In this document: in pieces, positions 16,471 through 24,887 of the stretch
How the letters are laid out: each line of letters begins with the position of its first letter
How positions within the stretch are numbered: position 1 is the first letter of the stretch
Origin: Leucobacter sp. 7(1)
GTDB taxonomy: Bacteria; Actinomycetota; Actinomycetes; Actinomycetales; Microbacteriaceae
Assembly (NCBI RefSeq): GCF_900163635.1
Contig: NZ_FUID01000096.1
Location: 1-46,316, forward strand
DNA: 46,316 nucleotides
Direction of reading: 5' to 3'
Translations under genes and position numbers: made by a program
The notes under the pieces: model-generated
What the model was told of the DNA's origin: nothing
Databases searched by the model: none
What the model saw: the letters and a program-made list of their open reading frames with translations, nothing else

Positions 16471-16507
16471 GGCGGAGTTCACACTGAGGCTTCCGCGAGA
16501 GGTGCAT

Positions 16508-17431
16508 ATGCTTCGTCGACTTGTTCCCGCAACCGCAGTGGCGACGCTGCTCATCGTCGGGGTCACCGGGTGCACCGCGCAAAACGCGGCGAGCGCGGAC
16601 TGCGCCCCCTCGATGTCTCCCGGTGCGCTGAGCGACAACGTGGTGGTGCTCGGAGAGTTCGGGCAGAGCCCGCAGATCACTGCGCCGAAGGACACGGAGA
16701 TCTTGTCGTCCCAGCGGACGGTCATCAGCGAGGGATCGGATCGCAGCACTGTCGCATCCGAGAACTCCCTGGTCGGCGTCAATATGGCCTTTGTTGATGC
16801 GGAGAGCGGCAAGAAGCTTTACGAGAGCCCCGGTTTCGTGGATTCCGATATGGCACCCGAGTACCTCTTGGTATCCGAGGACATGGCGAACCCGCTGAGC
16901 GAGGCCGTGCGCTGCGCCGCCGAGGGCGACCGAGTCGCGCTCGCGCTGTCGCCGGAGGAGAGCATGCAGCTCGCGATGCAGCTCGGGGGCACCCCGGGCA
17001 GTGCGCTCGTGGGTGTGCTCGACGTCACCTCGACCTCACCGCTCGCGGCGCAGGGCCCCGTGCGCGGCCTGCCAAACGGTTACCCGGCCGTTGTCACCAA
17101 CGAGGATGGCGTCCCCGGCGTTGTCCTGCCGCCTCGCGCGGCACCGAAGGGCACGACCTCGGCCATCCGGATCGAGGGGGACGGCGCGGTTGTTGCGGCC
17201 GGCGACAACGTCATCGGCCAGGTCCTCAGCGTGGGCTGGGACGGTACGCCGCAGCAGAACACCTGGAACACGGGTCTCATGGCCCTCGGCAGCGAGGACC
17301 AGATCTCGCAGTCCGGCAACACGTTCCGCACGGAGCTCACGGGCGCCAAGCTCGGCTCCCAGGTGGTGATCGTCGAGAACGAAGGCGGCGCTGCACGCGT
17401 AGTTGTCGTCGACGTGCTCGGGGTCAATTAG
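16508..17431 (+). CDS. FKBP-like lipoprotein
   Basis: A 307-residue predicted lipoprotein: MLRR, a hydrophobic stretch and lipobox VTGC with Cys20. The C-terminal ~90 residues (GDNVIGQVLSVGWDGT ... NTWNTG ... LTGAKLGSQVVIVEN ... VVVDVLG) follow the FKBP prolyl-isomerase pattern, and a second degraded FKBP-like segment lies around 60-170. Several aromatic active-site residues are replaced, so isomerase activity is doubtful. FKBP-type genes sit between pafA and pafB in several actinobacteria, which fits the location. ATG 16508 is preferred over the longer frame because it has GAGAGG upstream and gives a proper signal peptide. Confidence 0.8.
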   Translation: MLRRLVPATAVATLLIVGVTGCTAQNAASADCAPSMSPGALSDNVVVLGEFGQSPQITAPKDTEILSSQRTVISEGSDRSTVASENSLVGVNMAFVDAESGKKLYESPGFVDSDMAPEYLLVSEDMANPLSEAVRCAAEGDRVALALSPEESMQLAMQLGGTPGSALVGVLDVTSTSPLAAQGPVRGLPNGYPAVVTNEDGVPGVVLPPRAAPKGTTSAIRIEGDGAVVAAGDNVIGQVLSVGWDGTPQQNTWNTGLMALGSEDQISQSGNTFRTELTGAKLGSQVVIVENEGGAARVVVVDVLGVN

Positions 17432-17438
17432 GCACCGA

Positions 17439-18473
17439 GTGGCGGACCGTTCGACGGTACCGAGCGAGCAGCGGGTCTTCAGCCTGGTGCTCGCTCTTGT
17501 CGTGAGCCCGGAGGGGCTGACCAAACGGGAGCTGCTTTCCTCCGTGTACGGCTATGCCGGGCGCGCGCAGCGCGGCGCGGGAACGGCGGCACTGGAACGT
17601 CAGTTCGAACGGGATAAGGACCAGCTCCGTGGGCTGGGTATCCAGATCGAGACGCGAGACTCGCCGCTCGAACCGGGCAATAACCAACTCACCCGCTACC
17701 GCATTTCAAAGGAGCGGCTCGAGTTTCCGCGGGAGCTCCGCTTCACTGAGCGGGAACTTGTGTTGCTCAGGCTCGCTGCGCTCGCCTGGCAGGAAGGCAG
17801 CCTGAGCGCTGAGTCGCGACGCGCCGCGATGAAGCTTGAAGCACTCGGTGCCGGACTCGATGTGCAGCACCTCGGCGTCGCCCCGCGACTCGGCACCCTG
17901 GAGCCCGCGGCCGCGCCGCTTCAGGACGCGATCACGCAGGGCAGGATTGTGCGCTTCGGATACACGCTGCCGGGTCGCGATGCGCCGCTCGAGCGCCGGG
18001 TCGCCCCCCTGCGACTCCACCGCGTGGACGGCCGCTGGCACCTCCTCTCGTGGGATCTCGAACGCGCGGCGGATCGCGTGTTCTTGCTGGCCCGGATTGA
18101 GGGCCCGGTCACGCTCGAGACTGCAGAATTCGATCCGGAGCTTCGGGATCGAGTTCCCGCCGCGGAGGCCGAGCTGCGCGAGCTGCGCGAGCGCCAGCGC
18201 GCCACGGTGCGGGTACGGCGCGGCTCGATCGCGGAGGCGCGGCTCGCGCCGCGCGCCCGAGATCATGTCGCGGTGGATCCGGCGCTCGATACCGAGCTGA
18301 ATCTCGAACTGTCGCTCGGCATGCTCGATCCACACCTGCTCGCCGCAGAGTTGCTGAGTTTTGGGGCGGACGTTGCGGTCGTGTCACCTCCGACGCTGCG
18401 AGAGCTCGTCACCACCGGGCTGCGCCGGATCTCGGCCACCCATGAAGAGTTCGGGGAGGACACGCATGCGTAG
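17439..18473 (+). CDS. pafB: PafB, WYL-domain transcription factor subunit
   Basis: A 344-residue protein. The N-terminal winged helix (about 8-60, RVFSLVLALVVSPEGLTKRELLSSVYGY) is followed by a WYL domain (about 155-235) with RIVRFGYTLPG ... RVAPLRLHRVDGRWHLLSWDLERAADRVFLLARI, and a WCX-type C-terminal part. With PafC it forms the activator of the RecA/LexA-independent DNA-damage response known from mycobacteria. It starts at GTG 17439, eight bases after the FKBP-like stop; a 12-codon longer frame would overlap that gene. Its last codons overlap the pafC start by eight bases, the usual paired arrangement. Confidence 0.93.
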   Translation: MADRSTVPSEQRVFSLVLALVVSPEGLTKRELLSSVYGYAGRAQRGAGTAALERQFERDKDQLRGLGIQIETRDSPLEPGNNQLTRYRISKERLEFPRELRFTERELVLLRLAALAWQEGSLSAESRRAAMKLEALGAGLDVQHLGVAPRLGTLEPAAAPLQDAITQGRIVRFGYTLPGRDAPLERRVAPLRLHRVDGRWHLLSWDLERAADRVFLLARIEGPVTLETAEFDPELRDRVPAAEAELRELRERQRATVRVRRGSIAEARLAPRARDHVAVDPALDTELNLELSLGMLDPHLLAAELLSFGADVAVVSPPTLRELVTTGLRRISATHEEFGEDTHA

Positions 18474-19467
18474 GCCCGTACTCGGCCCGGATCGGGTGCT
18501 GCTGCTCCTGTCGCTGGTCCCGTACTTGCGTGAGCACGGTGCGGTATCCGTGACGGAGCTCGCGGAGCGTTTCGATGTGACCCCGGAATTGCTGCGCTCA
18601 CTTGTCCGGTTCCTGGGGACCGCGGGGGTGCCCGGCGAGACGCTGAGTTATCAGGACGAGGATCTCTTCGACATCGATTGGGATGCCCTTGATCTGTACG
18701 ACGAGGTGAGTCTGACGCGCACGGTCGCCGTCGAGGAGGCCCCGCGTTTCTCACCCGCGGAGACCGCCGCACTTGTCGCCGGGTTGCAGGCAATCACCGC
18801 GATGCTGCCCGAGGCAGATGCAGAGCTTGCACGCGGGATCGCGGCGAAGTTGGGCGCGGCGCTCGGCGGTGCGGAGCCCACAATGTCGGTGAGTGCCGAT
18901 CCGGAGGATCCGCGGGTGCCGCGTCTTGTCGCGGCAATCGACGCGGGACGGCCCGTTCGCTTTGTATACCGCGACGCCTCGGGCGCGACCACGCTGCGGA
19001 GTGTGGACCCGATTGCGCTGACCCAGCGGGCCGGAGGCTGGTATTTGCGCGCGCACTGCTTCGACCGTGACGCGGAGCGGACCTTCCGCGTCGAGCAGAT
19101 GTCTGAGCTTGACTGCCCGGAAGCGGCGCCGGAAATCGGCCCGGAACTCGCGTCGACGGCAGCGCAGGTACAGGTGCCGGTGCAGGGTCAGCTGCCGGTG
19201 CAGGAACCGGAGGCTGCTCCCGCGGTGACCGCAATTGTGGCGCGCGTCGCGTCGCACGCGCTGCCCCGGCTCGCAGGGTTCCAGCCGACAGTGCTGCAAG
19301 AGAACACGGATGGCTCTGTGCAGGTCCGCGTGGATGCGTGGCACCGGGACACCGCGATCCGGCTGGTGCAGCTTGCGCCCGGGGAGATCGCGATCGTGTC
19401 GCCCGATTCTGCGCGGGACGCGGTCAAGATGTGGGCCGAGCGCGCCCTCGCGAGCTACGACGAATAG
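18466..19467 (+). CDS. pafC: PafC, WYL-domain transcription factor subunit
   Basis: A 333-residue partner of PafB. The winged helix is at about 8-60 (VLLLLSLVPYLREHGAVSVTELAERFDVTPELLRSLVRFL). The WYL domain at about 155-215 has GRPVRFVYRDASGATTLRSVDPIALTQRAGGWYLRAHCFDRDAERTFRVEQM in outline. A linker rich in Gln/Val/Pro (about 228-248) precedes the WCX-like end. ATG 18466 overlaps the pafB stop, so translation is coupled. PafBC works independently of pupylation in mycobacteria, which is relevant because no Pup genes occur at this locus. Confidence 0.93.
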   Translation: MRRPVLGPDRVLLLLSLVPYLREHGAVSVTELAERFDVTPELLRSLVRFLGTAGVPGETLSYQDEDLFDIDWDALDLYDEVSLTRTVAVEEAPRFSPAETAALVAGLQAITAMLPEADAELARGIAAKLGAALGGAEPTMSVSADPEDPRVPRLVAAIDAGRPVRFVYRDASGATTLRSVDPIALTQRAGGWYLRAHCFDRDAERTFRVEQMSELDCPEAAPEIGPELASTAAQVQVPVQGQLPVQEPEAAPAVTAIVARVASHALPRLAGFQPTVLQENTDGSVQVRVDAWHRDTAIRLVQLAPGEIAIVSPDSARDAVKMWAERALASYDE

Positions 19468-19515
19468 TGGCCCGGCTCACCGGTGCCACACACCGGGGCG
19501 CCGACAGTCCTGGGA

Positions 19516-19521
19516 TAGACT
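19516..19521 (+). promoter_or_regulatory. Candidate -10 element for tatC-helY-lnt
   Basis: TAGACT ends six bases before the tatC ATG at 19528, with no ribosome-binding site between. This predicts a leaderless tatC mRNA and separates tatC-helY-lnt from pafBC. Confidence 0.5.
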
Positions 19522-19527
19522 GAACGA

Positions 19528-20346
19528 ATGGCACGAGAGCCTCGCACACAGCGTTCCCCAGACGGGCGCATGACCCTTGGCGACCACCTTGTCGAGCTTC
19601 GCAAACGCCTGATGATTGCGGCAATCGCGATCGTGATCGCGCTCGTGGCAGGCTGGTTCCTCTCGGACTGGGTGTGGGACATGCTGCGCCGCCCCATCGA
19701 ACAGTTGGGGGAGCAGGGGCGCGACGCGATCATCGCCTACGGCGACATCACCGGAGCCTTCGACACGAAAGTGCAGATCGCGCTGTTTATTGCGATCCTG
19801 ATCGCCTCGCCCGTATGGCTGTACCAAATCTGGGCCTTCCTCGCGCCGGGCCTCACAAAGCGCGAAAAGCTCTACGGCGTGGGTTTCCTTGCGGCGGCCG
19901 TGCCGCTGTTCCTCGGTGGCGCGTTTGCCGGGTGGATGGTGATGCCGAACATCGTGCGCCTGCTGGCGAGCTTCCAGCCCGACGAGGACGCGTTTTACCT
20001 GCAGGCCAGACTGTATCTCGACTTCGCGATCAAGCTCTTGCTCGCGGTCGGGATCGGCTTTGTGCTCCCTGCGTTGCTCGTGATGCTGAACTTCATCGGG
20101 GTGGTGCGCGGCCAGTCCATCCTGAAAAGCTGGCGGCTCGCGATCCTACTCATCATCCTGTTTGCTGGGATCACGACTCCCGCGGCTGATCTCTGGAGCA
20201 TGTTCTTGCTCGCCGCTCCGATGGTGGTGTTGTACTTTGCCGCCGCGGGCATCGCGCTCTTGCACGACCGCCGCGTGGACAAGCGTCGGGCCGTGGAGTT
20301 CGCCGAATACGACCTCGATCCCGTATCGACAAAGGACGACGAATGA
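19528..20346 (+). CDS. tatC: Twin-arginine translocase subunit TatC
   Basis: A 272-residue protein with six predicted membrane helices and the TatC hallmarks: N-terminal MTLGDHLVELRKRL, PVWLYQIWAFLAPGLTKREK in the first cytoplasmic loop, and FGLAF-equivalent LLLAVGIGFVLPALLVMLNFIGVV. It recognises twin-arginine signal peptides together with TatB. The usual tatA gene between pafC and tatC is absent: the 60-base gap is too small. The gene overlaps helY by four bases (ATGA). Confidence 0.95.
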   Translation: MAREPRTQRSPDGRMTLGDHLVELRKRLMIAAIAIVIALVAGWFLSDWVWDMLRRPIEQLGEQGRDAIIAYGDITGAFDTKVQIALFIAILIASPVWLYQIWAFLAPGLTKREKLYGVGFLAAAVPLFLGGAFAGWMVMPNIVRLLASFQPDEDAFYLQARLYLDFAIKLLLAVGIGFVLPALLVMLNFIGVVRGQSILKSWRLAILLIILFAGITTPAADLWSMFLLAAPMVVLYFAAAGIALLHDRRVDKRRAVEFAEYDLDPVSTKDDE

Positions 20347-22613
20347 CCGAGACTGCAGCGCCCATCACCACCCCAGAGGAGACGGCGCTGCAGTTCTTTG
20401 CCGGCCGCCTCAACTACCCGCTTGACACCTTCCAGATCACGGCCTGTGAGCGCCTGGAAGAAGGGCGCAGCGTGCTTGTCGCCGCCCCAACCGGGTCCGG
20501 CAAAACAACAATCGCCGAGTTCGCTGTCTATCTCGCGCGCCGCGAGCGCGACGCCCGCATCTTCTACACCGCGCCCATTAAGGCGCTCTCGAACCAGAAG
20601 TTCCGCGAGCTGTGCGACGAATACGGCGAGGATGAGGTGGGGCTCCTCACCGGCGACCTGAACATTCGCGGCGACGCGCCCATCGTGGTGATGACGACCG
20701 AGGTGCTGCGCAACATGATCTACGCGGAGTCGGATGCGCTAGCCGATCTCGCGTTCGTGGTGCTCGATGAGGTGCACTTCCTGGGCGACCGTTTCCGGGG
20801 CGCGGTGTGGGAGGAGATCATCCTGCACCTGCCACGCCAGGTGCGGCTCGTGGCGCTCTCCGCCACGGTCTCCAACGCCGAAGAATTCGGTGATTGGATG
20901 CACGCGGTGCGTGGTGACACCGATGTTGTGCTCTCCGAGCACCGGCCCGTGCCGCTGTACCAGCACGTCCTCACCCCGAAGGAGCTCCTGCCACTGTACG
21001 TGGGGCGGGACGGTGAACTCGTGGACCGGGGCCGACTGAATCCTGAGCTTCGCATGCTCGAAGCGGGCGGCCGCGGTTCGGGCCGCGGCGGGCGGGACCG
21101 CGCGCGTGGCCGTGCGCCCCAGCGCCGGGGGCGCCGCGTCTCCCGCGCCGACATCGTGCGTGCCCTCGACGAGACCGAGCTGTTGCCCGCCATCGTTTTT
21201 GTGTTCAGCCGCAACGGCTGCGATCAGGCCGTGCGGCAGTGCCTGTTTGAGGGCATCACGCTGACGACCCGTGAGGAGCGCGAGGAGATCCGGCGCATCG
21301 CGCGGGCAGAGACGCGGGACATGAGCGAGGAGGAGCGCCGGGTCCTCGGCGTCCGCGAGTGGATCGCGGGCCTCGAACGTGGGATCGCGGCGCACCACGC
21401 CGGGCTGCTGCCCGCATTCAAAGCGGTTGTGGAGCGCCTGTTCCAGCGCCGACTCGTCAAAGCTGTGTTCGCGACTGAGACCCTGGCGCTCGGCATCAAC
21501 ATGCCAGCCCGGGCTGTCGCGATCGAGCGGCTCGACAAGTTCAACGGCGAGCAGCGCGTGCCGCTCACCTCGGGCGAGTACACGCAGCTTACGGGTCGCG
21601 CCGGCCGGCGCGGCATCGATGTGGAAGGCCACGCGGTTGTCGTGTGGAGCGACAGCGTAGAACTCGAAGCGCTCGCCCACCTCGCTGGCGCGCGTTCGTT
21701 CCCCGTGAACTCAAGCTTCCGGCCCACACCGAACATGGCGGTGAACCTGCTGCAGCGCATGGATGAGGAGCACGTTCGGGAGACCCTCGAACTCTCGTTC
21801 GCGCAGTTCCAGGCAGACCGGGCAGTTGTGGATCAGGCGCGCGAGCTGCGGGCGGAGCAGGACTCCCTCGCTGGCTATGACCGTGCGGCCGCGAAAGCGC
21901 AGGGCTCTGATCGGAAGCGGTGGGAGGATCGGGCGCGGAAGCTGCGGCGCCGGATCGAGCGCGGCCGCCGACAGGTCGCCTCGCGCACCGGAACGATCGC
22001 GCGTACCTTCGACAGGGTTGTCGAGATGCTGCTTGAACTCGGTTACCTGGAGCGAATCTCGGGTGAGCCGCAGGTCACGACCTGGGGTGAACTGCTGCGA
22101 CGCATCTACGGTGAGCGGGACCTGCTCGTGGCCGAGTGCCTTCGCGAGGATGTTTTCCGTGGGCTTGATGCGGCCGGACTCGCGGCGATGTGCTGCGTGC
22201 TGAGCTACGAGGCCCGGCGCGACGAGGAGGGCTCGCCACGTCTGCCCGGTGGCCCCGCGTTCCTGGCCGCGCACGACAGGGTGCTCGACCTGTGGGAGCG
22301 TCTCGACGACCTCTCGGAGCGCTCGCGCCTGCCGCGCAGCGAGATGCCAGACGCGGGTCTCGCGAGCACAATGCACGCGTGGGCGTCTGGCCAGCCGATC
22401 GAGCGTGTGCTCGAAGACGCGGGTCTCGGCGCGGGCGACTTCGTCCGCTGGACCAAACAAACGATCGACCTGCTCGATCAGATCGCTCAAGCCTGCGAGG
22501 CGGGTGTGCGCGCCGGCCTCGTCGAGCCAGATCTCGGCGAACTTGCGCAGCTTGCACGCTCGGCGAAGCGCTCCGTGCGACGCGGCATCGTTGAGGCGTC
22601 GAGTACGTCGTGA
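20343..22613 (+). CDS. helY: DEVH-box RNA helicase, HelY/Ski2-like
   Basis: A 756-residue Ski2-like helicase, shorter than mycobacterial HelY at the C-terminus. Visible motifs are APTGSGKTT (48-56), TAPIKALSNQKF, TTEVLRNM, LDEVHFLGD (DEVH at 142-145), ALSATVSNAEEFGDW, then lobe two with FSRNGCD, AAHHAGLLPAFK, FATETLALGINMPARAV and QLTGRAGRRGID. A Gly/Arg-rich insert lies near 240-262. The C-terminal DSHCT-like helical domain closes the protein. The biological role in RNA turnover is inferred. It is coupled to tatC and lnt by four-base overlaps, as in the Rv2093c-Rv2092c arrangement. Confidence 0.94.
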   Translation: MTETAAPITTPEETALQFFAGRLNYPLDTFQITACERLEEGRSVLVAAPTGSGKTTIAEFAVYLARRERDARIFYTAPIKALSNQKFRELCDEYGEDEVGLLTGDLNIRGDAPIVVMTTEVLRNMIYAESDALADLAFVVLDEVHFLGDRFRGAVWEEIILHLPRQVRLVALSATVSNAEEFGDWMHAVRGDTDVVLSEHRPVPLYQHVLTPKELLPLYVGRDGELVDRGRLNPELRMLEAGGRGSGRGGRDRARGRAPQRRGRRVSRADIVRALDETELLPAIVFVFSRNGCDQAVRQCLFEGITLTTREEREEIRRIARAETRDMSEEERRVLGVREWIAGLERGIAAHHAGLLPAFKAVVERLFQRRLVKAVFATETLALGINMPARAVAIERLDKFNGEQRVPLTSGEYTQLTGRAGRRGIDVEGHAVVVWSDSVELEALAHLAGARSFPVNSSFRPTPNMAVNLLQRMDEEHVRETLELSFAQFQADRAVVDQARELRAEQDSLAGYDRAAAKAQGSDRKRWEDRARKLRRRIERGRRQVASRTGTIARTFDRVVEMLLELGYLERISGEPQVTTWGELLRRIYGERDLLVAECLREDVFRGLDAAGLAAMCCVLSYEARRDEEGSPRLPGGPAFLAAHDRVLDLWERLDDLSERSRLPRSEMPDAGLASTMHAWASGQPIERVLEDAGLGAGDFVRWTKQTIDLLDQIAQACEAGVRAGLVEPDLGELAQLARSAKRSVRRGIVEASSTS

Positions 22614-24223
22614 CGCTCTCGTCTGAACCCCGCCGGCTCCGCTGGTGGACCTCGCTGCTGGCCGCCGCGGTGGGCGGGTTGCTGCTCGATACGGCCGGGC
22701 CGGGTCTGGGCTGGTGGCCGCTCGCGCTGCCTGCCGCGGCCCTGATCTTCCTCGCCGTGTGGCAGCAGCGTGCACGCTGGGGCCTGCTTGCGGGGGCTGT
22801 GGCGGGCCTCGCGTTCTGGGGCCCGCACATCTCCTGGCTTACGCTCTACCTCGGTCTGGTGCCCTGGGCGGGTCTCACCGCCGTGATGACGGCGTGGTTC
22901 GCGCTGTTCGGACTGTTCGTGGGCGCCGGCACGCGCGGGATCGCGCGGGCCGCGGTGTTCCGTAGCCGTCCGGCGCTTCTGCTCGTGGCTCAGGCTGCCA
23001 CGGGCGCGGGGCTATGGGTCCTGCGCGAGTCCGTGCAAAGTTCGTGGCCCTACGGCGGCTTTGCCTGGGGGCGGCTCGCACACACGCAGGCCACGGGCTG
23101 GCTCGCGGAGTCGGTGTCGTGGCTCGGATTCTCCGGGCTCAGTGGGGCGATCGCATTCGCGGCGGCACTGTGCGTGGCGGCCGGGGTCGCGTTGTGGAGC
23201 GCTCGTGTCGGTGCCGATCGGTCCGCGATCCAGCGACCCGCGCGGGCTGCGGTCGCTGGCGCCGTGGTGCTCCTCGTGGCGCTCGGGCTCGTTCCCGCCG
23301 CCCCGCTTCCTCAGGACGGGACGCTGAAGGTCGCCGCGATCCAGGGCAACTCGAAATCCGCGATCTTCGACGATCGGGAGTCGGGTGCCGTGTTCCGTGA
23401 CCACGCCCGCCAAACCGAAAGCTTGCTCGACGAGTTGGAGGCCGCGGGGGAGTCCGTCGACCTGATCGTGTGGCCCGAAAACAGTGCCGAGTTCGACCTG
23501 CCGGGAAACACGCTCCGCGACTTCGAGGTGGCGGGGCTCGCCCGGCGGGCGGGTGCTCCGATTGTGGCGGGTTCGATTCTGCAGGATCCGGACGGGACCT
23601 ACACGAACAGTGTGGTCGTATGGGACGCGCGCGGGGCGACGGGGGAGCGATACGACAAACGATTCCCCGTGCCGTTTGCCGAGTACATGCCGAACCGCGA
23701 CTTTTTCCACATGCTCGCGCCGGATCTCGTGGATCTTGTGCAGCTTGAGTACACGGCCGGCACCCGGCCCGCGGTGCTGAACCTCGATACGCCCGCCGGT
23801 GCTGTCGCGGCGGGGCTGGCGATCTGCTTCGACATTATCTTTGATCAGCAGGCCGAGGCGATTGTCGACGGCGGCGCGCAGGTGATTCTTGCCCCCACGA
23901 ACAACGCCGACTTCGGGCGAACGGACGAGAGCGCGCAGCAGCTCCAGATTGCGCGGTTGCGCGCGATCGAGACCGGGCGCGCGCTTGTCAACATTTCGAC
24001 TGTGGGCACGAGCGCGATGGTCTCGCCGACCGGGCAGACACTCGACGGCCTGACGCCGTTCACCGCCGACGCGATGGTTGCGGAGATCCCGCTTGTGAGT
24101 GGTGCCACGCCCGCACTGCGTTTCGGTGCCGTGATCGCGGGCGCGTGGATGCTGCTCGGCGCGTTGGGTGCGGCGAGCGGAATACTGCTGGGTTACGAGC
24201 CGCGGCGCGCGCGCAAGAGCTGA
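22610..24223 (+). CDS. lnt: Apolipoprotein N-acyltransferase
   Basis: A 537-residue protein with N-terminal membrane helices (about 10-240), a nitrilase-like periplasmic domain, and a last helix near 500-525. The nitrilase triad is visible as Glu290 in VWPENSAEF, Lys350 in YDKRFPVPFAEY, and Cys406 in AICFDIIFD. It adds the third acyl chain to lipoproteins such as the FKBP-like protein and CtaC in this window. In M. tuberculosis the homologue (Rv2051c) is fused to Ppm1; no glycosyltransferase domain follows here. The 3' end overlaps rbpA on the opposite strand by 31 bases. Confidence 0.94.
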   Translation: MTLSSEPRRLRWWTSLLAAAVGGLLLDTAGPGLGWWPLALPAAALIFLAVWQQRARWGLLAGAVAGLAFWGPHISWLTLYLGLVPWAGLTAVMTAWFALFGLFVGAGTRGIARAAVFRSRPALLLVAQAATGAGLWVLRESVQSSWPYGGFAWGRLAHTQATGWLAESVSWLGFSGLSGAIAFAAALCVAAGVALWSARVGADRSAIQRPARAAVAGAVVLLVALGLVPAAPLPQDGTLKVAAIQGNSKSAIFDDRESGAVFRDHARQTESLLDELEAAGESVDLIVWPENSAEFDLPGNTLRDFEVAGLARRAGAPIVAGSILQDPDGTYTNSVVVWDARGATGERYDKRFPVPFAEYMPNRDFFHMLAPDLVDLVQLEYTAGTRPAVLNLDTPAGAVAAGLAICFDIIFDQQAEAIVDGGAQVILAPTNNADFGRTDESAQQLQIARLRAIETGRALVNISTVGTSAMVSPTGQTLDGLTPFTADAMVAEIPLVSGATPALRFGAVIAGAWMLLGALGAASGILLGYEPRRARKS

Positions 24224-24546
24224 AGCCGCTCTTCGAGGAGTTCCTCAAGCTCTTCGCGTGTGCGGCGTTCGATCAGCATGTCCCAGGGGGTACGCTGCGA
24301 CGACTCCTTCTCCTCAAACTCGGCCCGGGCGGTACGGCCGGCCTCGTCGTCGAGGAAGCCAAGCTCACCACTCTTCTGGTCGAGCCACTCGGCCGGGGGC
24401 TCCGCGTCCGCGTCGAACAGCACCGAGAATCGGGTGCCGCGGTCGGTGAGGTACTCGACTGCGCGACGCGGTGAAAGCTCCACGCCTTCTTCGCCCTGCA
24501 GGCTGGTCGCGCCGATGCGCGTCCCGCGAAGTGTTCGATCGGCCAT
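24193..24546 (-). CDS. rbpA: RNA polymerase-binding protein RbpA
   Basis: A 117-residue RbpA. The N-terminal tail ends in the VEYLTDRGTRFSVLFDADAEPPAEWLD core barrel, then a basic linker, and the sigma-interacting domain TPWDMLIERRTREELEELLEERL at 86-108. The protein has no cysteines, so the zinc site seen in Streptomyces RbpA is absent, as in mycobacteria. It binds the group 1 sigma factor and stabilises the open complex. GGAGG is located upstream of ATG 24546. The convergent overlap with lnt recalls the Rv2051c/Rv2050 neighbourhood. Confidence 0.95.
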   Translation of the reverse strand: MADRTLRGTRIGATSLQGEEGVELSPRRAVEYLTDRGTRFSVLFDADAEPPAEWLDQKSGELGFLDDEAGRTARAEFEEKESSQRTPWDMLIERRTREELEELLEERLQLLRARRGS

Positions 24547-24887
24547 GCTGGACCTCCTCGCCTTTGGGGCCGGTCTTGGACGTGCCCCTCCCGTGCTTCG
24601 CAGCCTACTCCTTTCGGTGCCCTCGCCGATAGCCCCTCCCCAGGGGCCGGAGCACGCCCTGCGCGGGGCGAGACTCCGCTCGGAGCCCCGGCGACGCGCG
24701 TGCCGAGAAGCCTATTTGGCACCGAACGTCGCCGAGGAAAGCGCGAGAACGCGAGTTCGGTGGCTGGGGTCGGCCGCGCGCCGGTCAGCCGGGGTCCTGG
24801 AACTCGACTTCGCCCGAGCATGCCCCGGGGATATGCCCGCCTCCAGTACCCTTGAGTACGTTCACTTCGTCGATGTGAGGAGCACTA
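24547..24887. other. Divergent spacer between rbpA and an SDR gene
   Basis: 341 bases hold the likely rbpA promoter on the minus strand, GC-rich spacer, and the leader of the plus-strand SDR gene with GAGGAG at 24877-24882. No open frame with a domain is seen. Confidence 0.6.
24602..24607 (-). promoter_or_regulatory. Candidate -10 element for rbpA
   Basis: Minus-strand TAGGCT lies about 55 bases before the rbpA ATG, leaving a leader of ~45-50 bases with a GGAGG ribosome-binding site. No confident -35 is seen. Confidence 0.3.

Noticed and set aside
15308..16582. 424-codon open frame on the minus strand
   Set aside because: It lies opposite trmI and has no recognisable motif or ribosome-binding site.
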